A DNA stretch of 64,000 nucleotides from Streptomyces sp. CBMA152 (lineage in GTDB: Bacteria; Actinomycetota; Actinomycetes; Streptomycetales; Streptomycetaceae): assembly GCF_014596475.1 (NCBI RefSeq), contig NZ_MECJ01000024.1, positions 285,367 through 349,366 of the forward strand. The letters run 5' to 3'. The notes under the pieces are model-generated. The model saw only the letters and a program-made list of their open reading frames with translations, made no database searches and was not told the origin of the DNA. Each line of letters begins with the position of its first letter. Positions within the stretch are counted from its first letter, which is position 1. A program made the translations under genes and the position numbers. Positions 26,603-34,218 of this stretch are shown piece by piece.

Positions 26603-27523
26603 ATGAAGCTCCGCCAGTCCGCCGCCGTCGCGGCGATCGCTGTGCTCGCGCTGACCGCGACCGCCTGCGGCGGCAAGTCCGGCTCCGCGGGCGACAAGCA
26701 GGCCGCCAAGCCCGGCCAGTCGGGTGCCCCGCAGCTGCCCACGTACACGGTCGCCAAGGACGTCACCCTCGACTCCCCGACCTTCAAGGCCGCCAAGGCC
26801 CGCGGCAAGCTGGTCATCGGCTCCAAGGCCGACCAGCCGTACCTCGGCTTCGAGGACCAGTCGACCAAGGTGCGCTCCGGGTTCGACGTCGAGATCGCCA
26901 AGATGATCGCCGCCGACCTGGGCTTCACGGCCGACCAGATCGAGTGGAAGACCGTCGACTCCGGCATCCGCGAGACCGCGATCTCCAAGGGCCAGGTCGA
27001 CTACTACGTCGGTACGTACACGATCAACGACAAGCGCAAGAAGCTGGTCGGTTTCGCGGGCCCGTACTACAAGGCGGGCGCCGACCTGCTGGTGCGCAAG
27101 GACGAGACGGCGATCACCGACAAGTCGACCGTCAAGGGCAAGAAGGTCTGCTCGATCGTCGGCTCCACCCCGCTCCAGGAGATCAAGAAGCCGGAGTACG
27201 GCGCGAAGGTCGTGGAGCTCGCCAAGTACTCCGACTGCGTACAGCAGTTGCTCACCAAGCAGGTCGACGCGGTCACCACCGACGACGCGATCCTCAAGGG
27301 CTACGCCGCCGCCAACTCCGGCAAGCTCAAGGTGACCGGCCACCCGTTCACGCAGGAGCCGTACGGCATCGGCATGAACAAGGACGACAAGGCGCTGCGC
27401 GACTTCATCGACAGCGCCATCGAGAAGCACGTCCAGGACGGCACCTACAAGAAGATCTACGAGGCGACGCTCGGCCTGTCCAACGCCACCTACGTCGACC
27501 CGCCGGCCGTCCAGCGCTACTGA
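26603..27523 (+). CDS. gluB: Glutamate-binding lipoprotein
   Basis: 306-residue family 3 extracellular solute-binding protein. The signal peptide ends in LALTATACGGKSG, a lipoprotein cleavage site, so it is anchored outside the membrane. The binding core has KLVIGSKADQPYLGFED, GFDVEIAKMIAADLG and KKVCSIVGSTPLQEI. ATG at 26603. Lies 110 bases after gluA and is followed by a perfect palindrome before gluC, which may set its expression above that of the permeases. Confidence 0.95.
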   Translation: MKLRQSAAVAAIAVLALTATACGGKSGSAGDKQAAKPGQSGAPQLPTYTVAKDVTLDSPTFKAAKARGKLVIGSKADQPYLGFEDQSTKVRSGFDVEIAKMIAADLGFTADQIEWKTVDSGIRETAISKGQVDYYVGTYTINDKRKKLVGFAGPYYKAGADLLVRKDETAITDKSTVKGKKVCSIVGSTPLQEIKKPEYGAKVVELAKYSDCVQQLLTKQVDAVTTDDAILKGYAAANSGKLKVTGHPFTQEPYGIGMNKDDKALRDFIDSAIEKHVQDGTYKKIYEATLGLSNATYVDPPAVQRY

Positions 27524-27539
27524 CCCCACCCGCTGCCGA

Positions 27540-27569
27540 AGCGCCCTCTACGCGCGCGTAGAGGGCGCT
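27540..27569 (+). repeat. Perfect 30-bp palindrome between gluB and gluC
   Basis: AGCGCCCTCTACGCG is followed directly by its reverse complement, giving a 15-bp stem with no unpaired centre (about 13 bp with a tetraloop in RNA). It begins 16 bases after the gluB stop and ends 45 bases before gluC. It may act as a partial terminator or as a 3' stabiliser of gluAB mRNA. Confidence 0.85.
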
Positions 27570-27614
27570 GACGGCCCTGCCCGCCCAGCCGACGCCCGCC
27601 GACGCGGAGACCTC

Positions 27615-28262
27615 ATGAACGTACTGCTCGACAACTTCTCGGAATTCCGTGACGGCTTCATAGGAACCGTGGAGATCACCGCCGTCAGTTCGGTCATCGC
27701 GCTGGTCCTCGGCCTGCTGCTGGCCGGATTCCGGGTCTCTCCGGTGCCGCCGCTGCGGTTCTTCGGCACCGCCTGGGTGACGCTGCTGCGCAACACCCCG
27801 CTGACCCTGCTCTTCCTGGTGTTCTTCTTCGTCGTGCCGGAGATCTTCTTCCCCGGCATGGACCCGTTCCTGCTCGGCTCGCTCGCCCTCGGCTTCTACA
27901 CCGCCTCCTTTGTGTGCGAGACCGTCCGCTCGGGCATCAACACCGTCCCGCTGGGCCAGGCCGAGGCCGCCCGCTCGATCGGGATGTCGTTCACGCAGAC
28001 CCTGCGTCTGATCGTGCTGCCGCAGGCCACCAGGACCGTCATCCCGCCGCTGAGCTCGATCTTCATCGCGCTCACCAAGAACTCGGCGATCGCCGGCGCC
28101 TTCAGCGTCACCGAACTCTTCGGCTGGCAGAAGCTGATGAGCGACCAGGGCTACGGCATCACGTCCCTCTTCGTCTGGGTCGCCCTCGGCTACCTGGTCG
28201 TCACCTTCGCCATCAGCGGCGCCTTCCGCCTGCTGGAGAGCCGTATGGAGGTCGCCCGATGA
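27615..28262 (+). CDS. gluC: Glutamate ABC importer permease 1
   Basis: 215-residue HisM-type permease. N-terminal GTVEITAVSSVIALVLG, then four further hydrophobic helices and the EAA loop (GQAEAARSIGMSFTQTLRLIVLPQA). Its stop overlaps the gluD start (ATGA), showing translational coupling. Pairs with GluD to form the channel, energised by GluA. Confidence 0.95.
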   Translation: MNVLLDNFSEFRDGFIGTVEITAVSSVIALVLGLLLAGFRVSPVPPLRFFGTAWVTLLRNTPLTLLFLVFFFVVPEIFFPGMDPFLLGSLALGFYTASFVCETVRSGINTVPLGQAEAARSIGMSFTQTLRLIVLPQATRTVIPPLSSIFIALTKNSAIAGAFSVTELFGWQKLMSDQGYGITSLFVWVALGYLVVTFAISGAFRLLESRMEVAR

Positions 28263-29173
28263 GCGCCAGCGTTCTCTACGACGCCCCGGGCCCCAAGGCC
28301 GTCGTACGCAACCGGATCTACGCCGTCGTCGGCTCCCTCGCCATCGTCGCGCTGCTCGCGGTCAGCGTCGTACGGCTGAAGGACAAGGGCCATCTCGCCC
28401 CCGAGATGTGGGACATCTTCAACTACGCGGGCATCCGGCAGAACATCGCCGACGGCGTCGTCGCCACCCTGAAGGCCTTCGGCCTGGCGGCCGTCGGGTC
28501 GCTGGTGCTCGGCGTGCTCCTCGCGGTCGCCCGGCTCTCCGACCACCGACCCGTCCGCTGGGCCGCGACGGCGTTCGTCGAGCTCTTCCGCTCCATCCCG
28601 CTGCTGATCACGATCTACGCCGTCTGGGTCGGATTCCTCACCGACTACTCGATGTGGGCCCTCGCGCTCGGCCTGTCGATCTACAACGGCTGCGTCCAGG
28701 CCGAGGTGCTGCGGGCGGGCGTCAACTCGGTGCCCAAGGGCCAGCGCGAGGCGGCGTACGCACTCGGCATGAGCAAGACGCAGGTCATGACCAGCGTGCT
28801 GATCCCGCAGGCGGTCCGGGCGATGCTGCCGACGATCATCAGCCAGCTGGTGGTCACGCTCAAGGACACCTCGCTCGGCTTCATCATCCTGTACCCCGAA
28901 CTGCTCCAGACGGCCCGGCTGATCGCCAGCAACACGCAGGTCAACGGCCAGTACCCGTATGTCTCGACGATCGTCGTCATCGGCACCATCTACGTGGCGA
29001 TGTGCCTGGCGCTCTCCGGGCTCGCCACCTGGATCGAGCGGCGCGGGCGGCGCGCCAAGACCGGTATCACGATGGGCGCGGCCGCCGCTCCCGTGACCGC
29101 CGCCGACCCGGTCGGCGCCATCGCGGGCGCCGGGGCGGGAGTGCCCGACGGGCCTGGTGGTACGACGAACTGA
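28259..29173 (+). CDS. gluD: Glutamate ABC importer permease 2
   Basis: 304 residues, longer than GluC, with an extra N-terminal helix (NRIYAVVGSLAIVALLAV) and a Gly/Ala-rich cytoplasmic tail. The EAA loop is GQREAAYALGMSKTQVMTSV. Starts inside the gluC stop codon. Ends the operon; a small hairpin follows the TGA. Confidence 0.95.
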   Translation: MSASVLYDAPGPKAVVRNRIYAVVGSLAIVALLAVSVVRLKDKGHLAPEMWDIFNYAGIRQNIADGVVATLKAFGLAAVGSLVLGVLLAVARLSDHRPVRWAATAFVELFRSIPLLITIYAVWVGFLTDYSMWALALGLSIYNGCVQAEVLRAGVNSVPKGQREAAYALGMSKTQVMTSVLIPQAVRAMLPTIISQLVVTLKDTSLGFIILYPELLQTARLIASNTQVNGQYPYVSTIVVIGTIYVAMCLALSGLATWIERRGRRAKTGITMGAAAAPVTAADPVGAIAGAGAGVPDGPGGTTN

Positions 29174-29182
29174 CGGTATGTG

Positions 29183-29208
29183 AGGCAGTGGCGACCGCGT
29201 CACTGCCG
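29183..29208 (+). terminator. Hairpin after gluD
   Basis: GGCAGTG and CACTGCC arms with a 10-base loop, 11 bases after the gluD stop. Short, without U-tract; a modest candidate terminator. Confidence 0.45.
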
Positions 29209-29316
29209 CCGTCACTTGACGCAAGCACCCGCAGTGGGTTGCATACGTTCTGTGATCGTGCACCGGGTCCCCAGCGCCACCTGCCAGCCGTCCCGACGGG
29301 CCGGAGGGGACGCGCC

Positions 29317-30921
29317 GTGGACCCGGTGATCGTCGTCGGCGCGGGCCCGGTCGGACTGGCGCTCGCCCTCTCGCTCGCCGCCCAGGGCGTGCCCAGCGTC
29401 GTCCTGGACGAGGGCTCCGGCCACGAGGAGACCCGACCGGCCCGTACGGCCGTCCTGCGGCCCGACACGGCCGCGTTCGCCGAATGCCTCGGCAGCGCCA
29501 CGGTACGCGACGAGAGCGCCCGCTGGACGGGCTGGCGGGCCATGCGCCGGGGCCATCTGCAACGACAGGTCTCCTTCGGAGACGGTCACGACGGCGGCCC
29601 GTCCCCGGTCCACCTGCCGCAGCACGCCCTGACCCGCGGGCTGCGCGACGCCGCGGCCGCCTCCGGCCTCGTCCGGGTGGTGCCGCACAGCCGCCTTGAC
29701 GCGCTGGAGCAGGACGAGAGCGGTGTCGCCGCGCACTCCGTGGGGCCGGACGCGACCTGGTGGCGCGGCAGTTACCTGGTGGGCTGCGACGGCGCCCGCT
29801 CCACCGTGCGCAAGCTCCTGGACATCCGTTTCGCCGGTCGTACGGCGGTGGAGCGCCAGGCCGTGGTGGCGCTGCGGACCGAACTGCCGTGGCCCCAGGA
29901 GGCGTTGCTGCACCGGCTGCCGCCCTGGCGCACCGGTGGCGACGAGGTGTCCGCCCGGCCGCTGCCGGACGGGGTGTGGCGCATCGACTGGCTGCTGCCG
30001 CCGCGCGCCGAACTGGTCACGCCGGACGCGCTGTTGGGCCGGCTGCGCGACACCCTGGCCGGCTGGTGCGGCACGACGCCGCCGTTCGAGCTGCTCGACA
30101 CCGGTGTGTACACGCTGCACCACCGCCTCGCCCGGCGCTGGCGGGTACGCCGCGCCTTCCTCGCCGGGGACGCCGCGCATCTGCTGGGCGCGGTGGGCAT
30201 CCAGGGGCTCGACGAAGGGCTGCGGGACGCCGCGAACCTGGCCTGGAAGCTCGCCCAGGCCTGGCACCACGGGGCGTCCGAGGTGCTGCTCGACAGCTAC
30301 CAGACCGAGCGGCGCGCGAGCGTGGCCGCCCGGCTGCGCGCCGCCGACCAGGCGCTGCCGGTGCTGCGCGGCGGTGGCGGGCTGCGCGCGTACATCCCGG
30401 GCACCGCGCGCGCCCACGACGCGCTGCTCGCGGACGGCCACTTGGGGCACGGCCCGCTCGGCGCGCCCCCCTCCTACCCGCACTCCCCCCTCGCACCCCC
30501 ACCCGCCGAGGCGCACACACCGGTCGGCACGGCGCCGGGGGCGCCCGTCGAGGACGTACCGGTGACGGCGCCGGACGGCTCCACCGTGGCGCTGCGCGAA
30601 CGGCTGGGCCGGGGGCGGCTCCTGGTGGTCCTGATCGCACCCGGCACCGGCGTCTGGGACCGGCGGCACTGGCTGACCGCCGGGGTGATGCCGCGCCTGG
30701 CGGCGGCGGTCGGCTCGCTGCCCGCGGACGCCGAGCTGCTGGTCGCCGAGGAGTACCCGGGCGCGGCCGCCCACTCGGTGCTGCTCGTCCGCCCCGACGG
30801 CCATCTGGTGGCCGCGTTCGGCGGGGTGTGGCCGGCCGAGCTGTACACGGCGGCGGACGCGGCGCGCGGCGGATCCCTCGCCCACGCGCGCGTGGAGGAC
30901 CGTACGGCGGACGTCAATTGA
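29317..30921 (+). CDS. FAD-dependent aromatic monooxygenase family protein
   Basis: 534 residues of the PHBH/TfdB-like flavin hydroxylase family. FAD-binding GAGPVGLALALSLAA at the N-terminus, YLVGCDGARSTVRKLL (DG motif) in the middle and FLAGDAAHLLGAVGIQGL (GD motif) after about residue 285; the C-terminal 140 residues resemble the thioredoxin-like domain of this group. The usual proline-glycine segment (PPxGGQGMNTGIQDA) is altered to LGAVGIQGLDEGLRDA, so FAD handling may be unusual. GTG at 29317 with GGAGGGGA. No pathway partners are adjacent; the stop overlaps the promoter of the next operon. Substrate unknown. Confidence 0.88.
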   Translation: MDPVIVVGAGPVGLALALSLAAQGVPSVVLDEGSGHEETRPARTAVLRPDTAAFAECLGSATVRDESARWTGWRAMRRGHLQRQVSFGDGHDGGPSPVHLPQHALTRGLRDAAAASGLVRVVPHSRLDALEQDESGVAAHSVGPDATWWRGSYLVGCDGARSTVRKLLDIRFAGRTAVERQAVVALRTELPWPQEALLHRLPPWRTGGDEVSARPLPDGVWRIDWLLPPRAELVTPDALLGRLRDTLAGWCGTTPPFELLDTGVYTLHHRLARRWRVRRAFLAGDAAHLLGAVGIQGLDEGLRDAANLAWKLAQAWHHGASEVLLDSYQTERRASVAARLRAADQALPVLRGGGGLRAYIPGTARAHDALLADGHLGHGPLGAPPSYPHSPLAPPPAEAHTPVGTAPGAPVEDVPVTAPDGSTVALRERLGRGRLLVVLIAPGTGVWDRRHWLTAGVMPRLAAAVGSLPADAELLVAEEYPGAAAHSVLLVRPDGHLVAAFGGVWPAELYTAADAARGGSLAHARVEDRTADVN

Positions 30922-30946
30922 CCATCGCGGGCACGCATGGTGTACT
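30918..30946 (+). promoter_or_regulatory. Sigma-HrdB-type promoter of the cysteine dioxygenase operon
   Basis: TTGACC at 30918-30923 and TGTACT at 30941-30946 with a 17-base spacer. Transcription would begin near 30953, about 40 bases before the leader ORF. The -35 hexamer overlaps the monooxygenase stop codon. Confidence 0.65.
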
Positions 30947-30992
30947 CCGAAACGTGACCGACACCGATGTGCGCCTGTGGCGGAGGGTCCAT

Positions 30993-31040
30993 ATGGACCT
31001 CGTCCGTTACGCGGGCTGCGTGTGTCGCCCGTCCTGCTGA
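30993..31040 (+). CDS. Cys-rich leader peptide upstream of cysteine dioxygenase
   Basis: A 15-codon ORF encoding MDLVRYAGCVCRPSC, with three cysteines in the last seven residues and a strong GGAGGG 5 to 6 bases before the ATG. It lies between the promoter and the cysteine dioxygenase gene. Cys-rich upstream ORFs that sense cysteine by ribosome pausing are known in actinobacteria upstream of sulfur genes. A GC hairpin (CGCCGG and CCGGCG, 31062-31081) follows, and a CCTCC at 31114-31118, just before the dioxygenase start, is complementary to the GGAGG of the leader. Function as an attenuator is inferred; the ORF and its ribosome site are seen directly. Confidence 0.75.
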   Translation: MDLVRYAGCVCRPSC

Positions 31041-31118
31041 TTCGCCCTCTCCTTCTCGCGCCGCCGGGCCGCTGTCCGGCGTACGCGCGTTCTCGCGAAC
31101 TCTCCAGGACGGTCCTCC

Positions 31119-31667
31119 GTGTCACCTTCCCCGCACTCCCCCACGCCCGGTTCCGCCTCCGTGACGCTGCCGTCCGGGCCGAGCCAGGCGGATCTGCTCG
31201 ACTTCGCCCGCCGCACCGCCGCCGACGCCTCGCTGGTGGCCTCCCTGCCGCTCGATCCGCAGGGCCGGACCTGGATCCGGCTCGACGGTCCCGGTGGCAG
31301 CGAGGCGTGGCTGATCGGCTGGCCGCCCGGCACCGGCACCGGCTGGCACGACCACGGCGGCTCGCACGGCGCCTTCGCCACGGCGGCGGGCACGCTCAGG
31401 GAGGAATCCCTGGCGGCCAGGTTGCCGACCGAGGGATGGAAGACGCTGGAACTCGCGGAGGACCTCGACCGTTCACGGAGTGTGGCGGCCGGAACGGGGC
31501 GAGCGTTCGGACCGCACCATGTGCACGAGGTCCGCAACGAGTCGACGACCGAGCACACCGTCTCGGTCCACGCCTACTATCCGCCCCTGCCGCTGATCCG
31601 GCGCTACAGCCGTACGGGCGCGGTGCTGCGCCTTGAGCAGGTCGAGCGCCCGGAGGACTGGCAGTGA
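31119..31667 (+). CDS. Cysteine dioxygenase
   Basis: Cupin iron enzyme of 182 residues that oxidises cysteine to cysteine sulfinate. Iron ligands are visible in GTGWHDHGGSHGAF (two His) and HHVHEVRN (third His); a tyrosine of the active site lies in VHAYYPPL. As in other bacterial enzymes, a glycine replaces the cysteine of the mammalian Cys-Tyr cross-link. GTG at 31119. Its last codon overlaps the rhodanese start (GTGA). Preceded by a Cys-rich leader, so expression probably responds to cysteine. Confidence 0.92.
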   Translation: MSPSPHSPTPGSASVTLPSGPSQADLLDFARRTAADASLVASLPLDPQGRTWIRLDGPGGSEAWLIGWPPGTGTGWHDHGGSHGAFATAAGTLREESLAARLPTEGWKTLELAEDLDRSRSVAAGTGRAFGPHHVHEVRNESTTEHTVSVHAYYPPLPLIRRYSRTGAVLRLEQVERPEDWQ

Positions 31668-32074
31668 GCGGAGCGAGTGAACGGCCGCTGGGAATCGACG
31701 AGTTGCTGGACCGGGTCCGCGACGGCCTCGACCGGATCGGCGCCCGGCAGGCGTACGACGCCGCGCGGGCGGGCGAGGCGCTGCTCGTCGACATCCGCTA
31801 CGCGGCGCTGCGCGAGCGGGACGGGCTGATCCCCGGCGCGCTCGTCGTGGAGCGCAATGAGCTGGAGTGGCGCCTGGACCCCCAGGGCAGCCACCGCGCC
31901 CCCGAGGCGACCAGCCATGACCTCCGGGTCGTGGTGATCTGCAACGAGGGCTACGCGTCGAGCCTCGCGGCCGCGTCCCTGCGCCAGTTGGGCCTCCACC
32001 GCGCCACGGACCTGGTGGGCGGCTTCCAGTCCTGGCGCGCCGAGGGCCTGCCGGTGGTGGCACCGGAGGGCTGA
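31664..32074 (+). CDS. Rhodanese-like sulfurtransferase
   Basis: 136-residue single-domain rhodanese. The active loop is CNEGYAS, a Cys with the CxxGxxS-type six-residue loop that binds persulfide; EALLVDIRYAALRERDGLIPGA and VGGFQSWRAEGLPV are the flanking conserved parts. Translationally coupled to cysteine dioxygenase by a 4-base overlap, which suggests it handles sulfur from cysteine breakdown. Confidence 0.92.
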   Translation: MSGASERPLGIDELLDRVRDGLDRIGARQAYDAARAGEALLVDIRYAALRERDGLIPGALVVERNELEWRLDPQGSHRAPEATSHDLRVVVICNEGYASSLAAASLRQLGLHRATDLVGGFQSWRAEGLPVVAPEG

Positions 32075-32196
32075 GGGGCGCTGTCTGAGGGCGGCGGCCC
32101 CGGCTCGGGCGGGCCGAAGCCCGGCGTGGCTGCCGGAGGCCCGTCCTCCGTCCCGGCGCGGGTAGGCCCCAGGCCCCCCGCTGGGCCCCGCCCCCC

Positions 32197-32853
32197 TCAG
32201 TACGTCTCGTACAAGTCGTCCGACGCCTCGCCCTCGGCCTCCAGGGCCTGGCGGACGACCCGTAGGGCCATGCCTTCCGGGTAGCCCTTGCGGGCCAGCA
32301 TGCCCGCAAGGCGGCGGATACGGCGGTCGCGGTCCAGGCCCCGGGTGGAGCGGAGCTTGCGGGCCACCAGCTCCCGCGCGGTCTCCTCCTCCTGGTCGGA
32401 GTCGAGCTGCCCGACCGCCTCGTCGACGACCGAGGACTCCACCCCCTTGGTGCGGAGCTCGCGCGCCAGGGCACGGCGGGCGAGGCCGCGCCCGTGGTGG
32501 CGGGACTCCACCCAGGCGTCGGCGAACGCCGCGTCGTTGATCAGCCCGACCTCCTCGAAGCGCGAGAGCACCTCCTCGGCGACCTCGTCGGGGATCTCCC
32601 GCTTCTTCAGGGCGTCGGCCAGTTGCTTACGGGTCCTGGGCTGCCCGGTGAGCAGGCGCAGACAGATCGCCCGCGCCCGCTCGGCCGGGTCCTGCGGCGG
32701 CGGTTCCTTCTCGGCCCTCGACGAGTCGGCACCGCCCTCGGTCCCCGCCGGGCCGGCCCGTCGGGAGCCGGCCCGCCCCGGGCCCGGCCGCTCGGACCGG
32801 GCCCGCTCGGGACCCGCTCCGTCCGGCTCGGCCCATTCGGTCCTGCGTGTCAT
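32197..32853 (-). CDS. recX: Recombination regulator RecX
   Basis: 218 residues that bind RecA filaments and limit recombinase activity. A charged, Gly/Arg/Pro-rich N-terminus (about 60 residues) precedes three RecX helical repeats (ICLRLLTGQPRTRKQLADAL; DAAFADAWVESRHHGRGLAR; YPEGMALRVVRQAL). ATG at 32853, three bases after the recA stop, so the pair is cotranscribed. Confidence 0.95.
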   Translation of the reverse strand: MTRRTEWAEPDGAGPERARSERPGPGRAGSRRAGPAGTEGGADSSRAEKEPPPQDPAERARAICLRLLTGQPRTRKQLADALKKREIPDEVAEEVLSRFEEVGLINDAAFADAWVESRHHGRGLARRALARELRTKGVESSVVDEAVGQLDSDQEEETARELVARKLRSTRGLDRDRRIRRLAGMLARKGYPEGMALRVVRQALEAEGEASDDLYETY

Positions 32854-32856
32854 GGC

Positions 32857-33975
32857 CTAGCTCTTGGCAGCGGCGGCCTTGGCCGTCTTGGCCTTGGTGG
32901 CGGGAGCGGGCACGGATGCCGCCTCCGCCTCCGGGGCTCCAGCCGCGTCCTGGCCGGGCTCGGCCTTCGGCTCCTCGGGCCGGACGCCGACGCCCAGCTT
33001 CTCCTTGATCTTCTTCTCGATCTCATTGGCGAGATCGGGGTTGTCCTTCAGGAAGTTGCGCGCGTTCTCCTTGCCCTGGCCGAGCTGGTCGCCCTCGTAC
33101 GTGTACCAGGCGCCGGCCTTGCGGACGAAGCCGTGCTCGACGCCCATGTCGATCAGGCCGCCCTCACGGCTGATGCCCTGGCCGTACAGGATGTCGAACT
33201 CGGCCTGCTTGAAGGGCGGCGCGACCTTGTTCTTGACGACCTTGACGCGGGTGCGGTTGCCGACCGCGTCGGTGCCGTCCTTCAGCGTCTCGATACGGCG
33301 GATGTCGAGGCGCACCGAGGCGTAGAACTTGAGCGCGCGGCCACCGGTCGTGGTCTCCGGCGAGCCGAACATCACGCCGATCTTCTCGCGGAGCTGGTTG
33401 ATGAAGATCGCGGTGGTCTTGGACTGGTTCAGCGCACTGGTGATCTTCCGGAGCGCCTGGGACATCAGACGGGCCTGCAGACCCACGTGCGAGTCGCCCA
33501 TCTCGCCCTCGATCTCCGCGCGCGGCACGAGGGCCGCGACGGAGTCGATGACGATGAGGTCGAGGGCGCCGGAGCGGACCAGCATGTCGACGATCTCCAG
33601 AGCCTGCTCGCCGTTGTCCGGCTGGGACAGGATCAGGTTGTCGATGTCGACGCCGAGCTTCTTCGCGTACTCGGGGTCGAGCGCGTGCTCCGCGTCCACG
33701 AACGCGACCTGGCCGCCGGCCTTCTGCGCGTTCGCCACCGCGTGCAGCGTCAGGGTCGTCTTACCGGAGGACTCCGGTCCGTACACCTCCACCACTCGGC
33801 CGCGCGGCAGCCCGCCGACGCCGAGCGCCACGTCGAGCGCGGTCGACCCGGTGGGGATGACCTCGATGGGCTCGTTCGGCCGCTCGCCCAGGCGCATCAC
33901 CGCGCCCTTGCCGAATTGCCGTTCAATCTGTGCGAGCGCGGCGTCCAGCGCCTTCTCGCGGTCGGTTCCTGCCAT
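32857..33975 (-). CDS. recA: Recombinase RecA
   Basis: 372 residues. Walker A GPESSGKTT near 66, the MAW segment, loop L2 with FINQLREKIGVMFGSPETTTGG and the Lys/Ala-rich tail KTAKAAAAKS typical of Streptomyces. Drives strand exchange and LexA self-cleavage. ATG at 33975 (MAGTDREKALDAAL); the longer frame to 34125 is not part of the protein. An SOS-like box lies 150 bases upstream. recX follows directly. Confidence 0.98.
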   Translation of the reverse strand: MAGTDREKALDAALAQIERQFGKGAVMRLGERPNEPIEVIPTGSTALDVALGVGGLPRGRVVEVYGPESSGKTTLTLHAVANAQKAGGQVAFVDAEHALDPEYAKKLGVDIDNLILSQPDNGEQALEIVDMLVRSGALDLIVIDSVAALVPRAEIEGEMGDSHVGLQARLMSQALRKITSALNQSKTTAIFINQLREKIGVMFGSPETTTGGRALKFYASVRLDIRRIETLKDGTDAVGNRTRVKVVKNKVAPPFKQAEFDILYGQGISREGGLIDMGVEHGFVRKAGAWYTYEGDQLGQGKENARNFLKDNPDLANEIEKKIKEKLGVGVRPEEPKAEPGQDAAGAPEAEAASVPAPATKAKTAKAAAAKS

Positions 33976-34125
33976 GGGTTCCACCCGGTTTGCTTGAGTC
34001 GATCGCTTCACGTCAAAGACGCTAACCCCTGCCACTGACAATGGGCCCCGGAGTCCCTCCCGGCCTGTGGATAACTCCGCCGTCGAACCGGCGGAACCCA
34101 AGCAAACACAGGGCCCTGACTCCAT

Positions 34126-34141
34126 CTGAATGGATGTTCGA
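34126..34141 (-). promoter_or_regulatory. LexA (SOS) box upstream of recA
   Basis: CTGAATGGATGTTCGA fits the actinobacterial consensus GAAC-N4-GTTC with one change (GAAT). Located 150 bases before the recA start, where LexA boxes are known in this genus. Confidence 0.7.
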
Positions 34142-34218
34142 TTTTGGTGTCAAGCGCACCACGCGGCACGCCCGACCCCGCCGCGACCCTCGGTCCGGGC
34201 TCGTGGAAGGCCCCCGGC

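Noticed and set aside
29216..29249. TTGACG...TACGTT promoter before the monooxygenase gene
   Set aside because: The spacer is 22 bases, too long for a standard promoter; not called.
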